From positions 1 to 64,000 of the forward strand of contig JBJECG010000037.1 of the NCBI GenBank assembly GCA_051870875.1: 64,000 nt of DNA, read 5' to 3'. The notes under the pieces were generated by a model. It did not search any database. It was not told the DNA's origin and saw only the letters and a program-made list of their open reading frames with translations. Position 1 is the first letter of the stretch; the number at the start of each line of letters is the position of its first letter. The translations under genes and the position numbers were made by a program. Of this stretch, positions 17,911-27,924 are shown piece after piece. Source of the DNA: Aphodosoma sp051870875. GTDB lineage: Bacteria; Bacteroidota; Bacteroidia; Bacteroidales; Paludibacteraceae.

Positions 17911-19359
17911 TCAGCCTACGCTGCCTTCAAGCGAAATCTGCAACAATTTCTGTGCCTCAACTGCAAATTCCATAGGCAATTTGTTTATCACTTCTTTGGC
18001 ATAGCCGCCGATGATAAGTCCTACGGCGTCTTCGGTAGAGATGCCGCGCTGCGCGCAGTAGAATAGCTGGTCTTCGGAGATTTTGGACGTGGTTGCTTCA
18101 TGTTCGACCACAGCCGTGGAATTTTTGATGTCAACGTACGGGAATGTATGTGCACCGCAATCTGAACCGAGAAGCAGGGAGTCGCATTGAGAATAGTTGC
18201 GTGCACCATGAGCTGAGGGAGCCACTTTGACCAGTCCGCGGTAGGCATTTTGGCTTTGTCCGGCAGAGATGCCTTTGCTGACAATACGCGAACGTGTATT
18301 TGCCCCGATGTGAATCATCTTGGTGCCGGTATCGGCCTGCTGGTAGTTGTTGGTAAGTGCTACTGAGTAGAATTCTCCTACCGAATTGTCGCCTTTAAGT
18401 ATACATGACGGGTACTTCCAGGTGATGGCAGAGCCTGTTTCGACTTGGGTCCACGATATTTTGGAGTTGTTTCCTTTGCATATTGCACGTTTCGTTACGA
18501 AGTTGTACACGCCTCCACGGCCGTCCTTGTCTCCAGGATACCAGTTCTGGACGGTGGAGTATTTCACTTCGGCATTGTTCATCACCACTATTTCTACAAT
18601 GGCTGCATGTAGTTGGTTCTCATCGCGCTGCGGAGCGGTGCAACCTTCGAGGTACGATACATAGGCATCATCATCAGCCACGATAAGGGTGCGTTCGAAC
18701 TGACCGGTACCCATAGCATTGATACGGAAATAGGTGGATAGTTCCATCGGGCAACGGATGCCTTTCGGAATATAGACGAACGAACCGTCGGAGAAAACGG
18801 CACTGTTGAGTGCGGCGTAGAAGTTGTCGGTATGCGGAACGACCGAGCCAAGATATTGGCGCACCAAATCGGGATATTCACGCACAGCTTCGGAAATCGA
18901 GCAGAATATGATACCTTTTTCGGCCAACGTTTCGCGGAAGGTGGTTTTGACGGATACGGAATCCATTACAGCGTCAACGGCAATGCCGCTCAGTGTTTTC
19001 TGTTCTTCGAGCGGGATGCCGAGTTTGTTGAATGTGTCGATGATTTCGGGGTCAACTTCATCGAGAGATTTCGGTGAAGCTTTACGTGGCGCAGCGTAAT
19101 ATGATATGGCTTGGAAATCGATTGCAGGTATCTGGAGATGAGCCCATTGAGGAACGGATAACGTGAGCCAGTGACGGTATGCTTTCAAACGGAAATCAAG
19201 CAGCCACTGCGGTTCTTCTTTTTTTGCGGAAATAAGCCGTATGACATCTTCCGATAAACCGACGGGTATTGTCTCGGTGTATACATCTGTAGTAAAACCG
19301 TATTCATACTCTTTCTGAGTCACCTCATTGATAAACTCATTTTGCTTATTTTGTGACAT
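17911..19359 (-). CDS. sufB: Fe-S cluster assembly scaffold SufB
   Basis: A subunit of the SufBCD complex that builds Fe-S clusters. 482 residues from the ATG at 19359 (MSQNKQNEF); the longer frame to 19416 adds residues not usual in the family and runs past the -7 box at 19387. The beta-helix core is recognisable, with ISAGQSQNAYRGLV, CDSLLLGS and the C-terminal HEATTSKISEDQLFYCAQRGIS (about residues 415-436), which holds conserved cluster/SufD-interface residues. sufC and sufD, usually adjacent, are absent: the next genes are DedA-type and rsfS. Confidence 0.97.
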   Translation of the reverse strand: MSQNKQNEFINEVTQKEYEYGFTTDVYTETIPVGLSEDVIRLISAKKEEPQWLLDFRLKAYRHWLTLSVPQWAHLQIPAIDFQAISYYAAPRKASPKSLDEVDPEIIDTFNKLGIPLEEQKTLSGIAVDAVMDSVSVKTTFRETLAEKGIIFCSISEAVREYPDLVRQYLGSVVPHTDNFYAALNSAVFSDGSFVYIPKGIRCPMELSTYFRINAMGTGQFERTLIVADDDAYVSYLEGCTAPQRDENQLHAAIVEIVVMNNAEVKYSTVQNWYPGDKDGRGGVYNFVTKRAICKGNNSKISWTQVETGSAITWKYPSCILKGDNSVGEFYSVALTNNYQQADTGTKMIHIGANTRSRIVSKGISAGQSQNAYRGLVKVAPSAHGARNYSQCDSLLLGSDCGAHTFPYVDIKNSTAVVEHEATTSKISEDQLFYCAQRGISTEDAVGLIIGGYAKEVINKLPMEFAVEAQKLLQISLEGSVG

Positions 19360-19386
19360 AAAACCCTCAATAATAAAAATTTGGCA

Positions 19387-19417
19387 CAAAGGTACTAATT
19401 TTTTGGTAGTGTACAAT
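19387..19417 (-). promoter_or_regulatory. sufB promoter
   Basis: Minus strand: ATTG, 19 bases, TACCTTTG, a good Bacteroidota promoter 28 bases ahead of the sufB start codon. Transcription should start about 20 bases before the ATG. Confidence 0.65.
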
Positions 19418-19672
19418 AGGGTTTGGGCGCAAAAAGATGTTTCGGATAGCGGAGTGAGGGCATGGCGTTGCGAATGTGGAGGGACGCGCTGTTCACTTTC
19501 GTGTGTATAGCGCAGTATGACGTGAGTTCGATGAGATGAATTATAAATGTCTGGAGCGTTGGTGATTGGCGAAAATGCTATAGCTTATGACTCTGATGAT
19601 ATCCATGGCTCTGCTCTCGACTCCCGTGACACAATCAACTACTAACGTTATCCAACATTTATACCCGACAAA

Positions 19673-19700
19673 TGGGGCATCCGCATTTGCAGGTGTCCCA
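19673..19700 (-). terminator. Possible terminator hairpin after dnaG
   Basis: TGGGGCATCCGC and GCAGGTGTCCCA pair over 12 positions with two wobbles and one mismatch around a 4-base loop. It is 100 bases beyond the dnaG stop on the minus strand. The T tract is short. The rest of 19418-19802 shows no gene or further clear structure. Confidence 0.4.
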
Positions 19701-19802
19701 TTTCAATTCTTCCGTAGGTGATTCACGGCCAAAGTGCAGAATAAAAAGTCGGATTTGCAGACGATGACGTAGGTTACAGATACAATATCATACCGAGAAA
19801 GA

Positions 19803-21887
19803 TCACTTTCCCCTTGAGCCGACAATGACGCGGCCGCCGATGTACGGAGATATAGAATTCTGTTGGGCTTTTATTTGTGTAAGTTGTTGCATAAGAATTG
19901 GGATATCGTCTTTTTTCCCATCTTTCTCGGCTTGCTTAATCTGGCCGGTGATATCTTGTTCCTGCTGTTGCAGGATAGCAAATTTGTATTCGTAAACGAC
20001 AGTATGTACGTTTCTCATCAGTTCCTCGCGATGTTGTATCTGCATCTTGAGTTCATGTTCGGCTTTGGCTTTTGCATCATTGGGGTCACCGTTGTATTCG
20101 TCGAGCTTGGTAAATATGCGGGATATCTGGTAGCGGTCGGCTATCAGTTCGGCTGCTAAGGAGGATATTTCGGGGTCTTGGTAATCGCGGAACAGGGTTT
20201 GGAACTTGGTGCCGCCGGTTGATGATGTTTGTCGGGCTATCTCAAACATGCGCATGTGCAGCGGATTGTGGAAGACGGGGGTCAGGTCGTCCGTGTTGCG
20301 GATGATGAATTGCGCCACTGTGACTATTGAACCGTCTGGATTATTGTCAATGGCTTCTTCGCCATGACGTACAAGGTATTGCAGTATGTTGCGTTCGTAT
20401 TGGTCGTAAGTATTGTCGTAGTCCGGTTGTGGCGTACCGGCCGGGAGCGGTTGTGTGTCGGTTGGGGTTGCAGCCTGATTTTGCGGATCGTTGCGGTAGG
20501 CGGGGGTGGTATTTTGTGTTTCGATGGAATAATGGTAGGGGGAGAAGTCGCCGTTTGATTTGCGGGCCAGTTCTTTCTGGCGTTTGTCGTAGAGTATTTT
20601 ACTTACTTCGTTGACAATGATGTTTTCGTCTATATCCAATTCAGTGGCAGTTTCATGGATATACACTGAACGGATGATGTTGTCGGGGATGAGTGCTACC
20701 GAACGGGTTACGTCTGAAATCATGGCTGCACGCCTGATCGGGTCATTGCCGACATCCTGTATCAGCAGTTTTATTTTGAAATGGATGAAGTCTACCTGGT
20801 TTTTGTCGATGAAACCGATGAATTCCGATGCATCGTGGGACTGTGCGAACGAGTCCGGATCTTCGCCATCGGGCAGGAGCACTACTTTCACATTCATGCC
20901 CTCTTCGAGCAGCAGGTCGATGCCTCGGATTGATGCCTTGATGCCTGCCGAATCGCCGTCATAAAGTACGGTGATGTTTGGAGTGAAACGGTGGATGAGT
21001 CTGATTTGTCCCGTAGTAAGCGACGTTCCCGATGAAGCGACTACATTCGTCACACCCGACTGGTGCATGCTTATCACATCGGTGTATCCTTCAACCAGTA
21101 TACATCGGTCGGCTTTGACAATTGACTGTTTGGCGAAGTATATCCCGTAGAGTTCGTTGCTTTTGTGATAGATTTCGCTTTCCGGTGAATTGACGTATTT
21201 TGCGGTTTTGTCGGACTTCCGGAGTACGCGGCCTCCGAAAGCCACCACCTTGCCTGAAAGTGTGTGGACAGGAAACATGACACGGCCGCGAAACCGGTCG
21301 TACCATGTGCCGTTGTCGCGGAGGATACCGATGCCTGTCTTTTCGATGAATTCGGCTTTGTACCCGGCCTTTAGGGCATCGAGGGTCATGTGGTCGGAAG
21401 TGTCCGGACAGTATCCCAATCCGAATTTTCTGATGGTTTCATCGGTAAAACCGCGTTCTCTGAAATATGCCTTGCCGATAGCTGTGCCGTCAGCCGTATT
21501 CTCCATTTTGTCGGTGAAGTAGTTCGATGCCCACGTGTTGACGGCAAACATGCTTTCGCGGTCGGACTGATGTTTGCGTTCTTCTTCGGTCAATTCGGTT
21601 TCGACTATCTCGATGCGGTATTTGCGGGCCAGGTAACGAAGGGCTTCAACGTAGGACAGCTGTTCGTGTTCCATAATGAAGTTGACCGCACCTCCGGCCT
21701 TTCCGCAACCGAAACATTTGTATATGCCTTTGGCCGGCGACACTATGAATGACCCGGTTTTTTCATCGTGAAAGGGACAGAGTCCGATATAGTTTACCCC
21801 GCGTCGTTTCAGTGTGACGAAATCGCCTACCACATCTTCGATACGTGCTGCATCGAGTATTCGTGCTACAGTCTGTCGGTCTATCAT
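19803..21887 (-). CDS. dnaG: DNA primase
   Basis: Synthesises RNA primers at the replication fork. 694 residues. The N-terminal zinc-binding domain has CPFHDEKTGSF and CFGCGKAGG. The RNA polymerase domain has RVMFPVH, EGYTDVISMHQSG (catalytic Glu of the TOPRIM fold), VASSGTSLT and the metal-binding DGDSAGIKA. A low-complexity Asn/Pro/Thr/Gln linker precedes the C-terminal DnaB-interacting helical domain. Large inserted residues in the linker are common in Bacteroidota. Confidence 0.97.
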   Translation of the reverse strand: MIDRQTVARILDAARIEDVVGDFVTLKRRGVNYIGLCPFHDEKTGSFIVSPAKGIYKCFGCGKAGGAVNFIMEHEQLSYVEALRYLARKYRIEIVETELTEEERKHQSDRESMFAVNTWASNYFTDKMENTADGTAIGKAYFRERGFTDETIRKFGLGYCPDTSDHMTLDALKAGYKAEFIEKTGIGILRDNGTWYDRFRGRVMFPVHTLSGKVVAFGGRVLRKSDKTAKYVNSPESEIYHKSNELYGIYFAKQSIVKADRCILVEGYTDVISMHQSGVTNVVASSGTSLTTGQIRLIHRFTPNITVLYDGDSAGIKASIRGIDLLLEEGMNVKVVLLPDGEDPDSFAQSHDASEFIGFIDKNQVDFIHFKIKLLIQDVGNDPIRRAAMISDVTRSVALIPDNIIRSVYIHETATELDIDENIIVNEVSKILYDKRQKELARKSNGDFSPYHYSIETQNTTPAYRNDPQNQAATPTDTQPLPAGTPQPDYDNTYDQYERNILQYLVRHGEEAIDNNPDGSIVTVAQFIIRNTDDLTPVFHNPLHMRMFEIARQTSSTGGTKFQTLFRDYQDPEISSLAAELIADRYQISRIFTKLDEYNGDPNDAKAKAEHELKMQIQHREELMRNVHTVVYEYKFAILQQQEQDITGQIKQAEKDGKKDDIPILMQQLTQIKAQQNSISPYIGGRVIVGSRGK

Positions 21888-21979
21888 AACAATTGTATTG
21901 CGGTGCGGATGGGAATCCTGGCTTGTCTGACCTATTGTCTGGAATAGGGCCGGTTTAAGCTACGAAATTAATATTATTA

Positions 21980-22010
21980 TTTGGATTGTCAAAATATTTC
22001 ATTACTTTTG
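21980..22010 (+). promoter_or_regulatory. Bacteroidota promoter before cyclo-ligase gene
   Basis: TTTG, 19 bases, TACTTTTG: both boxes and the spacing match the consensus. The leader would be about 80 bases. Confidence 0.75.
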
Positions 22011-22096
22011 CACGTTACATCTGCCATGTCAAATAACATAGTAGTGTATGATGATGACGGTTTTACGGGTAAAAACAAACAATACATTCGTACGAA

Positions 22097-22630
22097 ATGA
22101 AAAATGAGATACGTAGCAAAATACGTGCTGTGAAAAAAGAACTTGGTGCAGAACGTTTGTCGGATATGTCGGTGGAGGCACCGTTGCTGATCGAAGCGAA
22201 CAAGCATTATCGGGAGGCGGAAAAAGTTATGCTCTATTATCCGCTTTGGGATGAAGTGGACTGCCGTCCACTGTTTGGCCGTGCCTTTGCATCAGGGAAA
22301 CGGGTGATATTGCCGACTGTGTCGGGCCCCGATATTGTGCCGGTGGAAATAACTCCCGATACCGAATGGCGGGTTGGAGAGTTCAATATATTGGAGCCTG
22401 TGGCCGGGCCTTATGGTGGCGGTATAGATCTTATTGTCGTGCCGGGAATGGCTTTCGATTCCCGGGGAAACAGGCTGGGGCGCGGCAAAGGTTATTATGA
22501 CCGTTTCTTGAGCCTGCATCCCAAGGCATACCGTTTGGGGCTTTGTTTCGGTTTTCAGATGATAGACAGGGTGCCTGTCGAACCGTTTGACCTTCCGATG
22601 GACGAAGTGGTTTCGGTCCCGGTAGCATAA
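22097..22630 (+). CDS. 5-formyltetrahydrofolate cyclo-ligase
   Basis: Converts 5-formyl-THF to 5,10-methenyl-THF with ATP, salvaging folate. Its 177 residues are the usual length. Signatures: LYYPLWDEVD, the DLIVVPGMAFD strand-turn and the ATP-binding GRGKGYYDRF near the C-terminus. First gene after the promoter at 21980-22010; porQ follows 7 bases later. Confidence 0.95.
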   Translation: MKNEIRSKIRAVKKELGAERLSDMSVEAPLLIEANKHYREAEKVMLYYPLWDEVDCRPLFGRAFASGKRVILPTVSGPDIVPVEITPDTEWRVGEFNILEPVAGPYGGGIDLIVVPGMAFDSRGNRLGRGKGYYDRFLSLHPKAYRLGLCFGFQMIDRVPVEPFDLPMDEVVSVPVA

Positions 22631-22637
22631 TGATTTT

Positions 22638-23705
22638 ATGGAGTTTGACAGACATATTGCCAGCAGGATATTGTGCGGAATGTCAGTGCTTTTATGCCTT
22701 GCCGTTCCGGCTCCGCAGTTGCCGGCGCAGGCCGGACGGGATGTGTTTGCCTTCCTCAATCTGCCCACTGGGGCACGTCAGGCTGCATTCGGCGGCAGCA
22801 ATATATCAATATGCGACGGAGACCTAAATTTTGCCTTTGCCAATCCGGCTCTGCTGTCGGAACGGTCGCACAACTTTCTCGGTCTGAACTATACCAACCA
22901 GTTCAATGATGTGAATATCGGGTCGGCGATTTACGGACGGAATTTCGGGAAAAGCAATTTCACGGCATACGGAGTACACTACGTGGATTACGGCAAATTC
23001 CTCGGAACAACGGAAACTGACGATTTCACCGGCTATTTTACAGCCAAAGACATGGCATTCAGTGGTATGTACACCCGTCGCCTTTCACCAGGATGGACTG
23101 TAGGGGCAACATTCAAAATGATATGGTCGATATACGAACGTTATCACAGCGTGGGCTGTGCTTTTGACCTGGGCATTTCATACCACAATGAGAAAGCTCT
23201 GTTTTCGGCAGGCCTGGTGGCGCGTAATCTCGGGTTCCAATTTAAGGGGTACTATAGCCTTGACGGGAAGCAGCATCATGAAACTCTGCCGATAGACCTT
23301 CAGATAGGCATATCGCAGAAACTGCCGAAAGCACCGCTACGTTTCTCACTTACGCTGCACAATATGCAGACCTGGAATCTGGATTATGGCAGGAATATGG
23401 ATATCGATGACCCTATGGCAGGGAAGACCAGGGCGGCCCGAGGCGCCGATATGTTTTTCCGCCATACAATATGGGCAGTCGAGATATTGCCGATGAAAAA
23501 CATGTATATCGTGGCATCGTACAACCACCGCCGTCACCGTGAGATGGCTGTAAAAGGGAGAAAGTCGGTAGCCGGCTTCGCTTTCGGGGCGGGACTGAAA
23601 GTCTACAAATTCAATATCGGTTTTTCGGTCGTACCGTTCCAGACCGGAAGTCTCGGCTATAATGTCACATTCTCCACCAATCTGAGTGATTTCGGAGTGA
23701 AATAA
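22638..23705 (+). CDS. porQ: Type IX secretion system protein PorQ
   Basis: A 355-residue outer-membrane barrel-type protein with an N-terminal signal peptide (LLCLAVPAP.. AQAGRD). The opening DVFAFLNLPTGARQAAFGG is diagnostic of the PorQ/FadL-like group, in which PorQ works with PorU, PorV and PorZ in the attachment complex of the type IX secretion system. Later strands include AKDMAFSGMYTRRL and FAFGAGLKVYKFNIGFS. Its presence suggests the host exports cargo by this route, though other core components (PorK/L/M/N, SprA) are not in the window. Confidence 0.88.
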   Translation: MEFDRHIASRILCGMSVLLCLAVPAPQLPAQAGRDVFAFLNLPTGARQAAFGGSNISICDGDLNFAFANPALLSERSHNFLGLNYTNQFNDVNIGSAIYGRNFGKSNFTAYGVHYVDYGKFLGTTETDDFTGYFTAKDMAFSGMYTRRLSPGWTVGATFKMIWSIYERYHSVGCAFDLGISYHNEKALFSAGLVARNLGFQFKGYYSLDGKQHHETLPIDLQIGISQKLPKAPLRFSLTLHNMQTWNLDYGRNMDIDDPMAGKTRAARGADMFFRHTIWAVEILPMKNMYIVASYNHRRHREMAVKGRKSVAGFAFGAGLKVYKFNIGFSVVPFQTGSLGYNVTFSTNLSDFGVK

Positions 23706-23740
23706 ACAGTGTTGACGGAAAAATATAACTATACAAATAT

Positions 23741-24997
23741 ATGAATATCTATAAATTTGGCGGCGCATCGGTAAAAAATGCCGATGGAGTGCGCAATCTC
23801 AGTAAGATCATCGGTCGGAACAATGACAGAATGGTGGTGGTGGTATCGGCTATGGGCAAGATGACCAATGCGTTGGAACTTGTAGTCAACAGTTTCTTCA
23901 ACCACAAAGCCGACTTGGAACAGAATGTGCAGGCTGTCATTGCTTTTCATGAAACAATAATCGCCGGACTCTTCGGCAATGAACGGCAGGAGATAGACGC
24001 TGCCATTTCAGAACTTTACGGATTGCTCCGCGGCATACTGCACCATAAACCGTCGCTTAGTTACGACTATGAATACGACCGCATAGTGTCGTTTGGCGAA
24101 TTGCTTTCCACTACTATCGTGGCCACTTATCTCAACCATATAGGACGCAATGTCCAGTGGGTGGATATACGCGGTTGTCTGATAACCGATGCCAATTTCC
24201 GCGATGCCAACGTCAATATGGAGCTGAGCCGTGAACTTTGCCGTACAACATTTGCAGAAGACAAAGTGTACATAACGCAAGGTTTCATGGCAGGTACAAA
24301 AACCAACCAGACCACTACGCTCGGCCGTGAAGGCTCGGACTACACAGCGGCTCTTCTTGCCAATCTGACCGACGCCCAATCCGTAACAATATGGAAAGAC
24401 GTACCCGGTGTGATGAATGCCGACCCGAAACTGTACGGTGATGTACAAATCATACCGGTACTTTCGTACAAGGAAGCTATCGAATTGAGTTATTGCGGAG
24501 CCTCGGTCATTCATCCAAAGACAGTCAAGCCGTTGCAAAACAAGAATATACCATTGTATGTCCGCTCGTTTGTTCACCCTGACGAACCGGGGTCTGTCAT
24601 AAACAACTATACCGAACGCCTTGATTTGCCTCCTATATATATCAATAAACGCAATCAGGTACTTTTGTCACTTACTCCACGTGATTTCTCGTTTGTGGCC
24701 GAGGAGCGGCTGAGTCAGATATTCGGAGTACTGGCATCATATAAACTGAAACTCAGCCTTATACAGACGGCTGCCATAAGTTTTTCACTTTGTGTGGACT
24801 ACGATGCCGCCAATTTCCAGACTATGGTGGCCGAACTGCAGGAGGAGTATGAGGTGCTCTACAATACTGATGTGGAACTGATTACTATCCGCCACTATAC
24901 AAGGGAGATTGTAGACCGTCTGGTAGGAGAGCGTACCGTATTTGTCGAACAGCGCAACCGTTTGACAGCCCGTTTTGTCGTACCAGTTATAGACTGA
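23741..24997 (+). CDS. Aspartate kinase (monofunctional)
   Basis: First step of the aspartate family pathway (Lys, Thr, Met, diaminopimelate). 418 residues. Signatures: N-terminal KFGGASVKNADGV, SFGELLSTTI, and TTTLGREGSDYTA with the active-site GREGSD. The C-terminal ACT-type regulatory region is reduced (about residues 300-410), so feedback control may differ from enzymes with two full ACT domains. It starts 35 bases after porQ. Confidence 0.94.
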   Translation: MNIYKFGGASVKNADGVRNLSKIIGRNNDRMVVVVSAMGKMTNALELVVNSFFNHKADLEQNVQAVIAFHETIIAGLFGNERQEIDAAISELYGLLRGILHHKPSLSYDYEYDRIVSFGELLSTTIVATYLNHIGRNVQWVDIRGCLITDANFRDANVNMELSRELCRTTFAEDKVYITQGFMAGTKTNQTTTLGREGSDYTAALLANLTDAQSVTIWKDVPGVMNADPKLYGDVQIIPVLSYKEAIELSYCGASVIHPKTVKPLQNKNIPLYVRSFVHPDEPGSVINNYTERLDLPPIYINKRNQVLLSLTPRDFSFVAEERLSQIFGVLASYKLKLSLIQTAAISFSLCVDYDAANFQTMVAELQEEYEVLYNTDVELITIRHYTREIVDRLVGERTVFVEQRNRLTARFVVPVID

Positions 24998-25006
24998 TAT
25001 ATCGAT

Positions 25007-25675
25007 ATGGCATACAATCATATATTACCGTTTCTCAGCGATCTGGCGGAAAACAACAATCGTGAATGGTTCGCTGACAATCGTTCGCGTTATGAGGAAG
25101 CACGTGCGGAAATGCTCGGTTTCACCGCCTCAATGATAGTCCAAATTGCCCGTTTCGATTCCGAAATCCGCCATTTGGAACCGAAGGAATGTCTGTTCCG
25201 CATTTATCGTGATACACGTTTTTCACCAGACAAAACACCTTATAAGCAGCATTTCGGCACATATATAGCGGCGGGAGGTGGCAGCCGTAGCCGCCGTTCG
25301 GGATATTATATTCATTTCCAGCCGGGGGCTTGTATGGTATCAGGGGGCATCTGGTGTGCCGACAGTAATCAATTGCGGCATTTCCGTTCGATTATAGATA
25401 CCGAGTATCCAGAATTGCAGGCGATAATGGACGAACCGGATTTCAAACGTCTGTTTGGAGGACGCCTTGTCTCATTCGAAACGCTAAAACGTCCGCCGCA
25501 AGGCTATCGGGCTGATCATCCCGCCATCGAATGGCTGAAGATGAAACAGTGGTGTGTAGCGTGTGATTTCCCCGATGAAATGGTCGTTTCCGATGATTTT
25601 ATCCCGTTTGTGGCCGAAGCGTCAAGAGTTATGATGCCTTTCTCTAAATGGTGTAACCGTGCCATGTTTGAGTAA
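25007..25675 (+). CDS. DUF2461 family protein
   Basis: A 222-residue protein of the DUF2461/TIGR02453 family, of unknown function. Signatures: NNNREWFADNRSRYE near residue 18, FRIYRDTRFSPDKTPYKQH in the middle, and AGGG...GYYIHFQPG. No membrane segments. It is nine bases after aspartate kinase and 20 bases before the permease gene, probably in the same transcript. Confidence 0.9.
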   Translation: MAYNHILPFLSDLAENNNREWFADNRSRYEEARAEMLGFTASMIVQIARFDSEIRHLEPKECLFRIYRDTRFSPDKTPYKQHFGTYIAAGGGSRSRRSGYYIHFQPGACMVSGGIWCADSNQLRHFRSIIDTEYPELQAIMDEPDFKRLFGGRLVSFETLKRPPQGYRADHPAIEWLKMKQWCVACDFPDEMVVSDDFIPFVAEASRVMMPFSKWCNRAMFE

Positions 25676-25695
25676 TATGTTCTGAACTCCAGTTG

Positions 25696-26931
25696 ATGAA
25701 ACTCGAATATTTTATAGCACGCCGTTTTTCGTCATCGCAAAACAGGAAAAACATGTCGCGGCCGGCTGTACGCATAGCCGTAACAGGTATAGCAGTCGGG
25801 TTGTCGGTAATGTTGGTTTCAATTGCAGTGGTGGTTGGGTTCAAGACCGAAGTAAGTCGGCAGGTCATAGGTTTCGGCAGTCATATACAAGTACTCCCGC
25901 AGTCAGTAACCAACGACATGGAGTCTCAAAGTATAGTCGTAACACCCGATGAGGAACGCCGGTTGCTTTCTGTGCCCAACGTATCCGGCGTGCAGCATAT
26001 CATATCACGCACAGGCATTGTTCATACAACTGAAGCGTTTCAGGGAGTGATACTTAAGGGCGTTGATTCCACTTACCGGTGGAATTTTTTCCGTGACGGC
26101 ATAATACGTGGACATACTCTCGATACAGATACTGCTGCCAACGCCGCTTTGATAAGCAAGACTATGGCCGCTGCCCTGCAGCTCGATACCGGCGATCGAT
26201 TCAATGTCTATTTTGTAGACAGCACATTGCGTGTGCGTCGTTTCAAGGTGGCAGGCATTTATCACACTACCTTTTCTGACTATGACAAGCTGTACATCAT
26301 GGTACAACTGGGGACAATGCAACGTTTGAACGGATGGGGTGACGGACAATACTCGTCATTGGAAATACTGTCCGGCGATTTCAGCCGTTGTGACGGCACT
26401 GCATCCGATGTCTATTCTGCCCTGATGTCATCGGCAGCTGCCAGCCGTGCCCATTATAGGGTGGAAACGATCCGTTCGCTTACACCGCAAATTTTTGACT
26501 GGCTTGACATGCTCGATATGAATGCCGTTGTCATACTTGTGCTTATGGTGGCGGTGTCGGGCTTTTGTGTCATATCAGGTCTTCTGATCCTGATACTCGA
26601 ACGTTCCGCCACTATAGGACTTTTCAAATCTTTAGGCGCTACCGACAATATTATCCGCCGGATCTTCCTGTCCCAGGCTCTGATACTTGTATCACGGGGC
26701 ATGTTCTGGGGCAATCTTATCGGAACAGGTGTGGTAGCCGTCCAATATTTCACACATATACTGCCGCTTGACCCCACATCGTATTATGTCGATCACGTAC
26801 CCGTCAGCCTCTCTTTTGGTGCATGGCTTGCAGTCAACCTGGTTCTGGCCGTTGCAGCCATGCTTATGCTTGTCGCGCCGTCACATCTTGTTGCCCGTAT
26901 TTCGCCTGCCGAAGCCATGCGCCGGGAATGA
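25696..26931 (+). CDS. FtsX-like/LolE-type ABC transporter permease
   Basis: A 411-residue membrane protein with an N-terminal TM helix (VRIAVTGIAVGLSVMLVSIA), a large periplasmic MacB-like domain, and three C-terminal TM helices (around residues 275-400). It matches the LolCE/FtsX permease type that moves lipoproteins or other hydrophobic substrates from the inner membrane. The conserved ATIGLFKSLGATD loop contacts the ATPase. No ATPase gene is adjacent. ATG at 25696 preferred to the TTG just upstream. Confidence 0.9.
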   Translation: MKLEYFIARRFSSSQNRKNMSRPAVRIAVTGIAVGLSVMLVSIAVVVGFKTEVSRQVIGFGSHIQVLPQSVTNDMESQSIVVTPDEERRLLSVPNVSGVQHIISRTGIVHTTEAFQGVILKGVDSTYRWNFFRDGIIRGHTLDTDTAANAALISKTMAAALQLDTGDRFNVYFVDSTLRVRRFKVAGIYHTTFSDYDKLYIMVQLGTMQRLNGWGDGQYSSLEILSGDFSRCDGTASDVYSALMSSAAASRAHYRVETIRSLTPQIFDWLDMLDMNAVVILVLMVAVSGFCVISGLLILILERSATIGLFKSLGATDNIIRRIFLSQALILVSRGMFWGNLIGTGVVAVQYFTHILPLDPTSYYVDHVPVSLSFGAWLAVNLVLAVAAMLMLVAPSHLVARISPAEAMRRE

Positions 26932-27288
26932 CCGATGTTGTATCTCGGCAATATATTCTTATGGAAAACTTCGGAATCCCAGGCCTTGTCATTGTGCCTT
27001 GTGATACTTTCCGGATGAGCATCAGAAAAGCGGCCGTAAAGACGCCGGATGACCTGGCCTGAGACATGTATTTAATGTGCCGCCGACAGAAGTGCAGCAG
27101 ACAAACCAAGAGACGTATCTTCATCTTGGATGTGTCCATGCAGCATTGAACGGCATTGTCCGGAATATTTCCCGGATGGCCGGATTGTTTCCATGTGATT
27201 TGGCACGTAATTTGAAGAGACATTGATACGGAAATCCGGCTGTTACAGCCGGTCGTAACCGATTAATAAATATAAAACATTTAAAGCT
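26932..27288. other. Intergenic stretch before ferritin
   Basis: 357 bases without a credible gene. The only feature seen is a short perfect hairpin at 27236-27252 (CCGGCTG, 3-base loop, CAGCCGG), 37 bases ahead of the ferritin start. It has no T tract, so it may lie in the ferritin leader; function unknown. Confidence 0.4.
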
Positions 27289-27777
27289 ATGATTACCGAC
27301 AAACTTCAAAAAGAATTCAACGTGCAGATTGCTGCCGAAATGTGGTCTTCTAACCTCTATATGTCTATGGCTTATTATCTCGACCGTCAGGGCCTGGATG
27401 GCATGGCATGTTGGATGAAAAAGCAGGCACACGAAGAACTGGAACACGCATACAGATTTGCCGACTATCTGGCAAGTCGTGGCGGTGTGGTGAAAGTTGA
27501 TAAAATCGATGTCGTCCCTCAAGGTTGGGGTGCTGTGGGCGAAGTGTTTGAGAGCGTTTACAAACATGAGTGCCATGTGTCGAAACTTATCGACAACCTT
27601 TATGAACTTGCTGTTGCAGAAAAAGATTACGCCTCTCAGGATTTTCTCATGACATTTGTACGTGAGCAAGTGGAAGAAGAAGCTACCGCTCTCTCTATTT
27701 CAGAGAAAATCAAAATGGCCGGCAACAACGACTCTGCAATGTTGCTTCTGGATGCAAAACTCGGCACCCGTAAATAA
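27289..27777 (+). CDS. ftnA: Ferritin
   Basis: A cytoplasmic iron-storage protein that oxidises and mineralises Fe(II). 162 residues, four-helix bundle. Ferroxidase ligands are visible: Glu in IAAEMWSSNLY, the EELEHAYRF pair (ExxH) and EQVEEEATA. The length and the absence of a haem-binding Met pattern suit bacterial non-haem ferritin rather than bacterioferritin. A strong terminator follows directly. Confidence 0.96.
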   Translation: MITDKLQKEFNVQIAAEMWSSNLYMSMAYYLDRQGLDGMACWMKKQAHEELEHAYRFADYLASRGGVVKVDKIDVVPQGWGAVGEVFESVYKHECHVSKLIDNLYELAVAEKDYASQDFLMTFVREQVEEEATALSISEKIKMAGNNDSAMLLLDAKLGTRK

Positions 27778-27802
27778 ATCATCCGGCATCTGATACAAGA
27801 GT

Positions 27803-27846
27803 GGGGCGGCATGTCATCCTAAGTTGACATATCGCCCCGCTTTTTT
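27803..27846 (+). terminator. Terminator after ferritin
   Basis: GGGGCG-gc-ATGTCA pairs with TGACAT-at-CGCCCC around a short loop, followed by GC and six T residues. Confidence 0.88.
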
Positions 27847-27924
27847 GTCTCTGTACTTTTTTTGTCTTGACATATTGGCACATCATGCCATGCCGTTGTT
27901 TCCGCTGACCGTCGGTTGGCGGAG

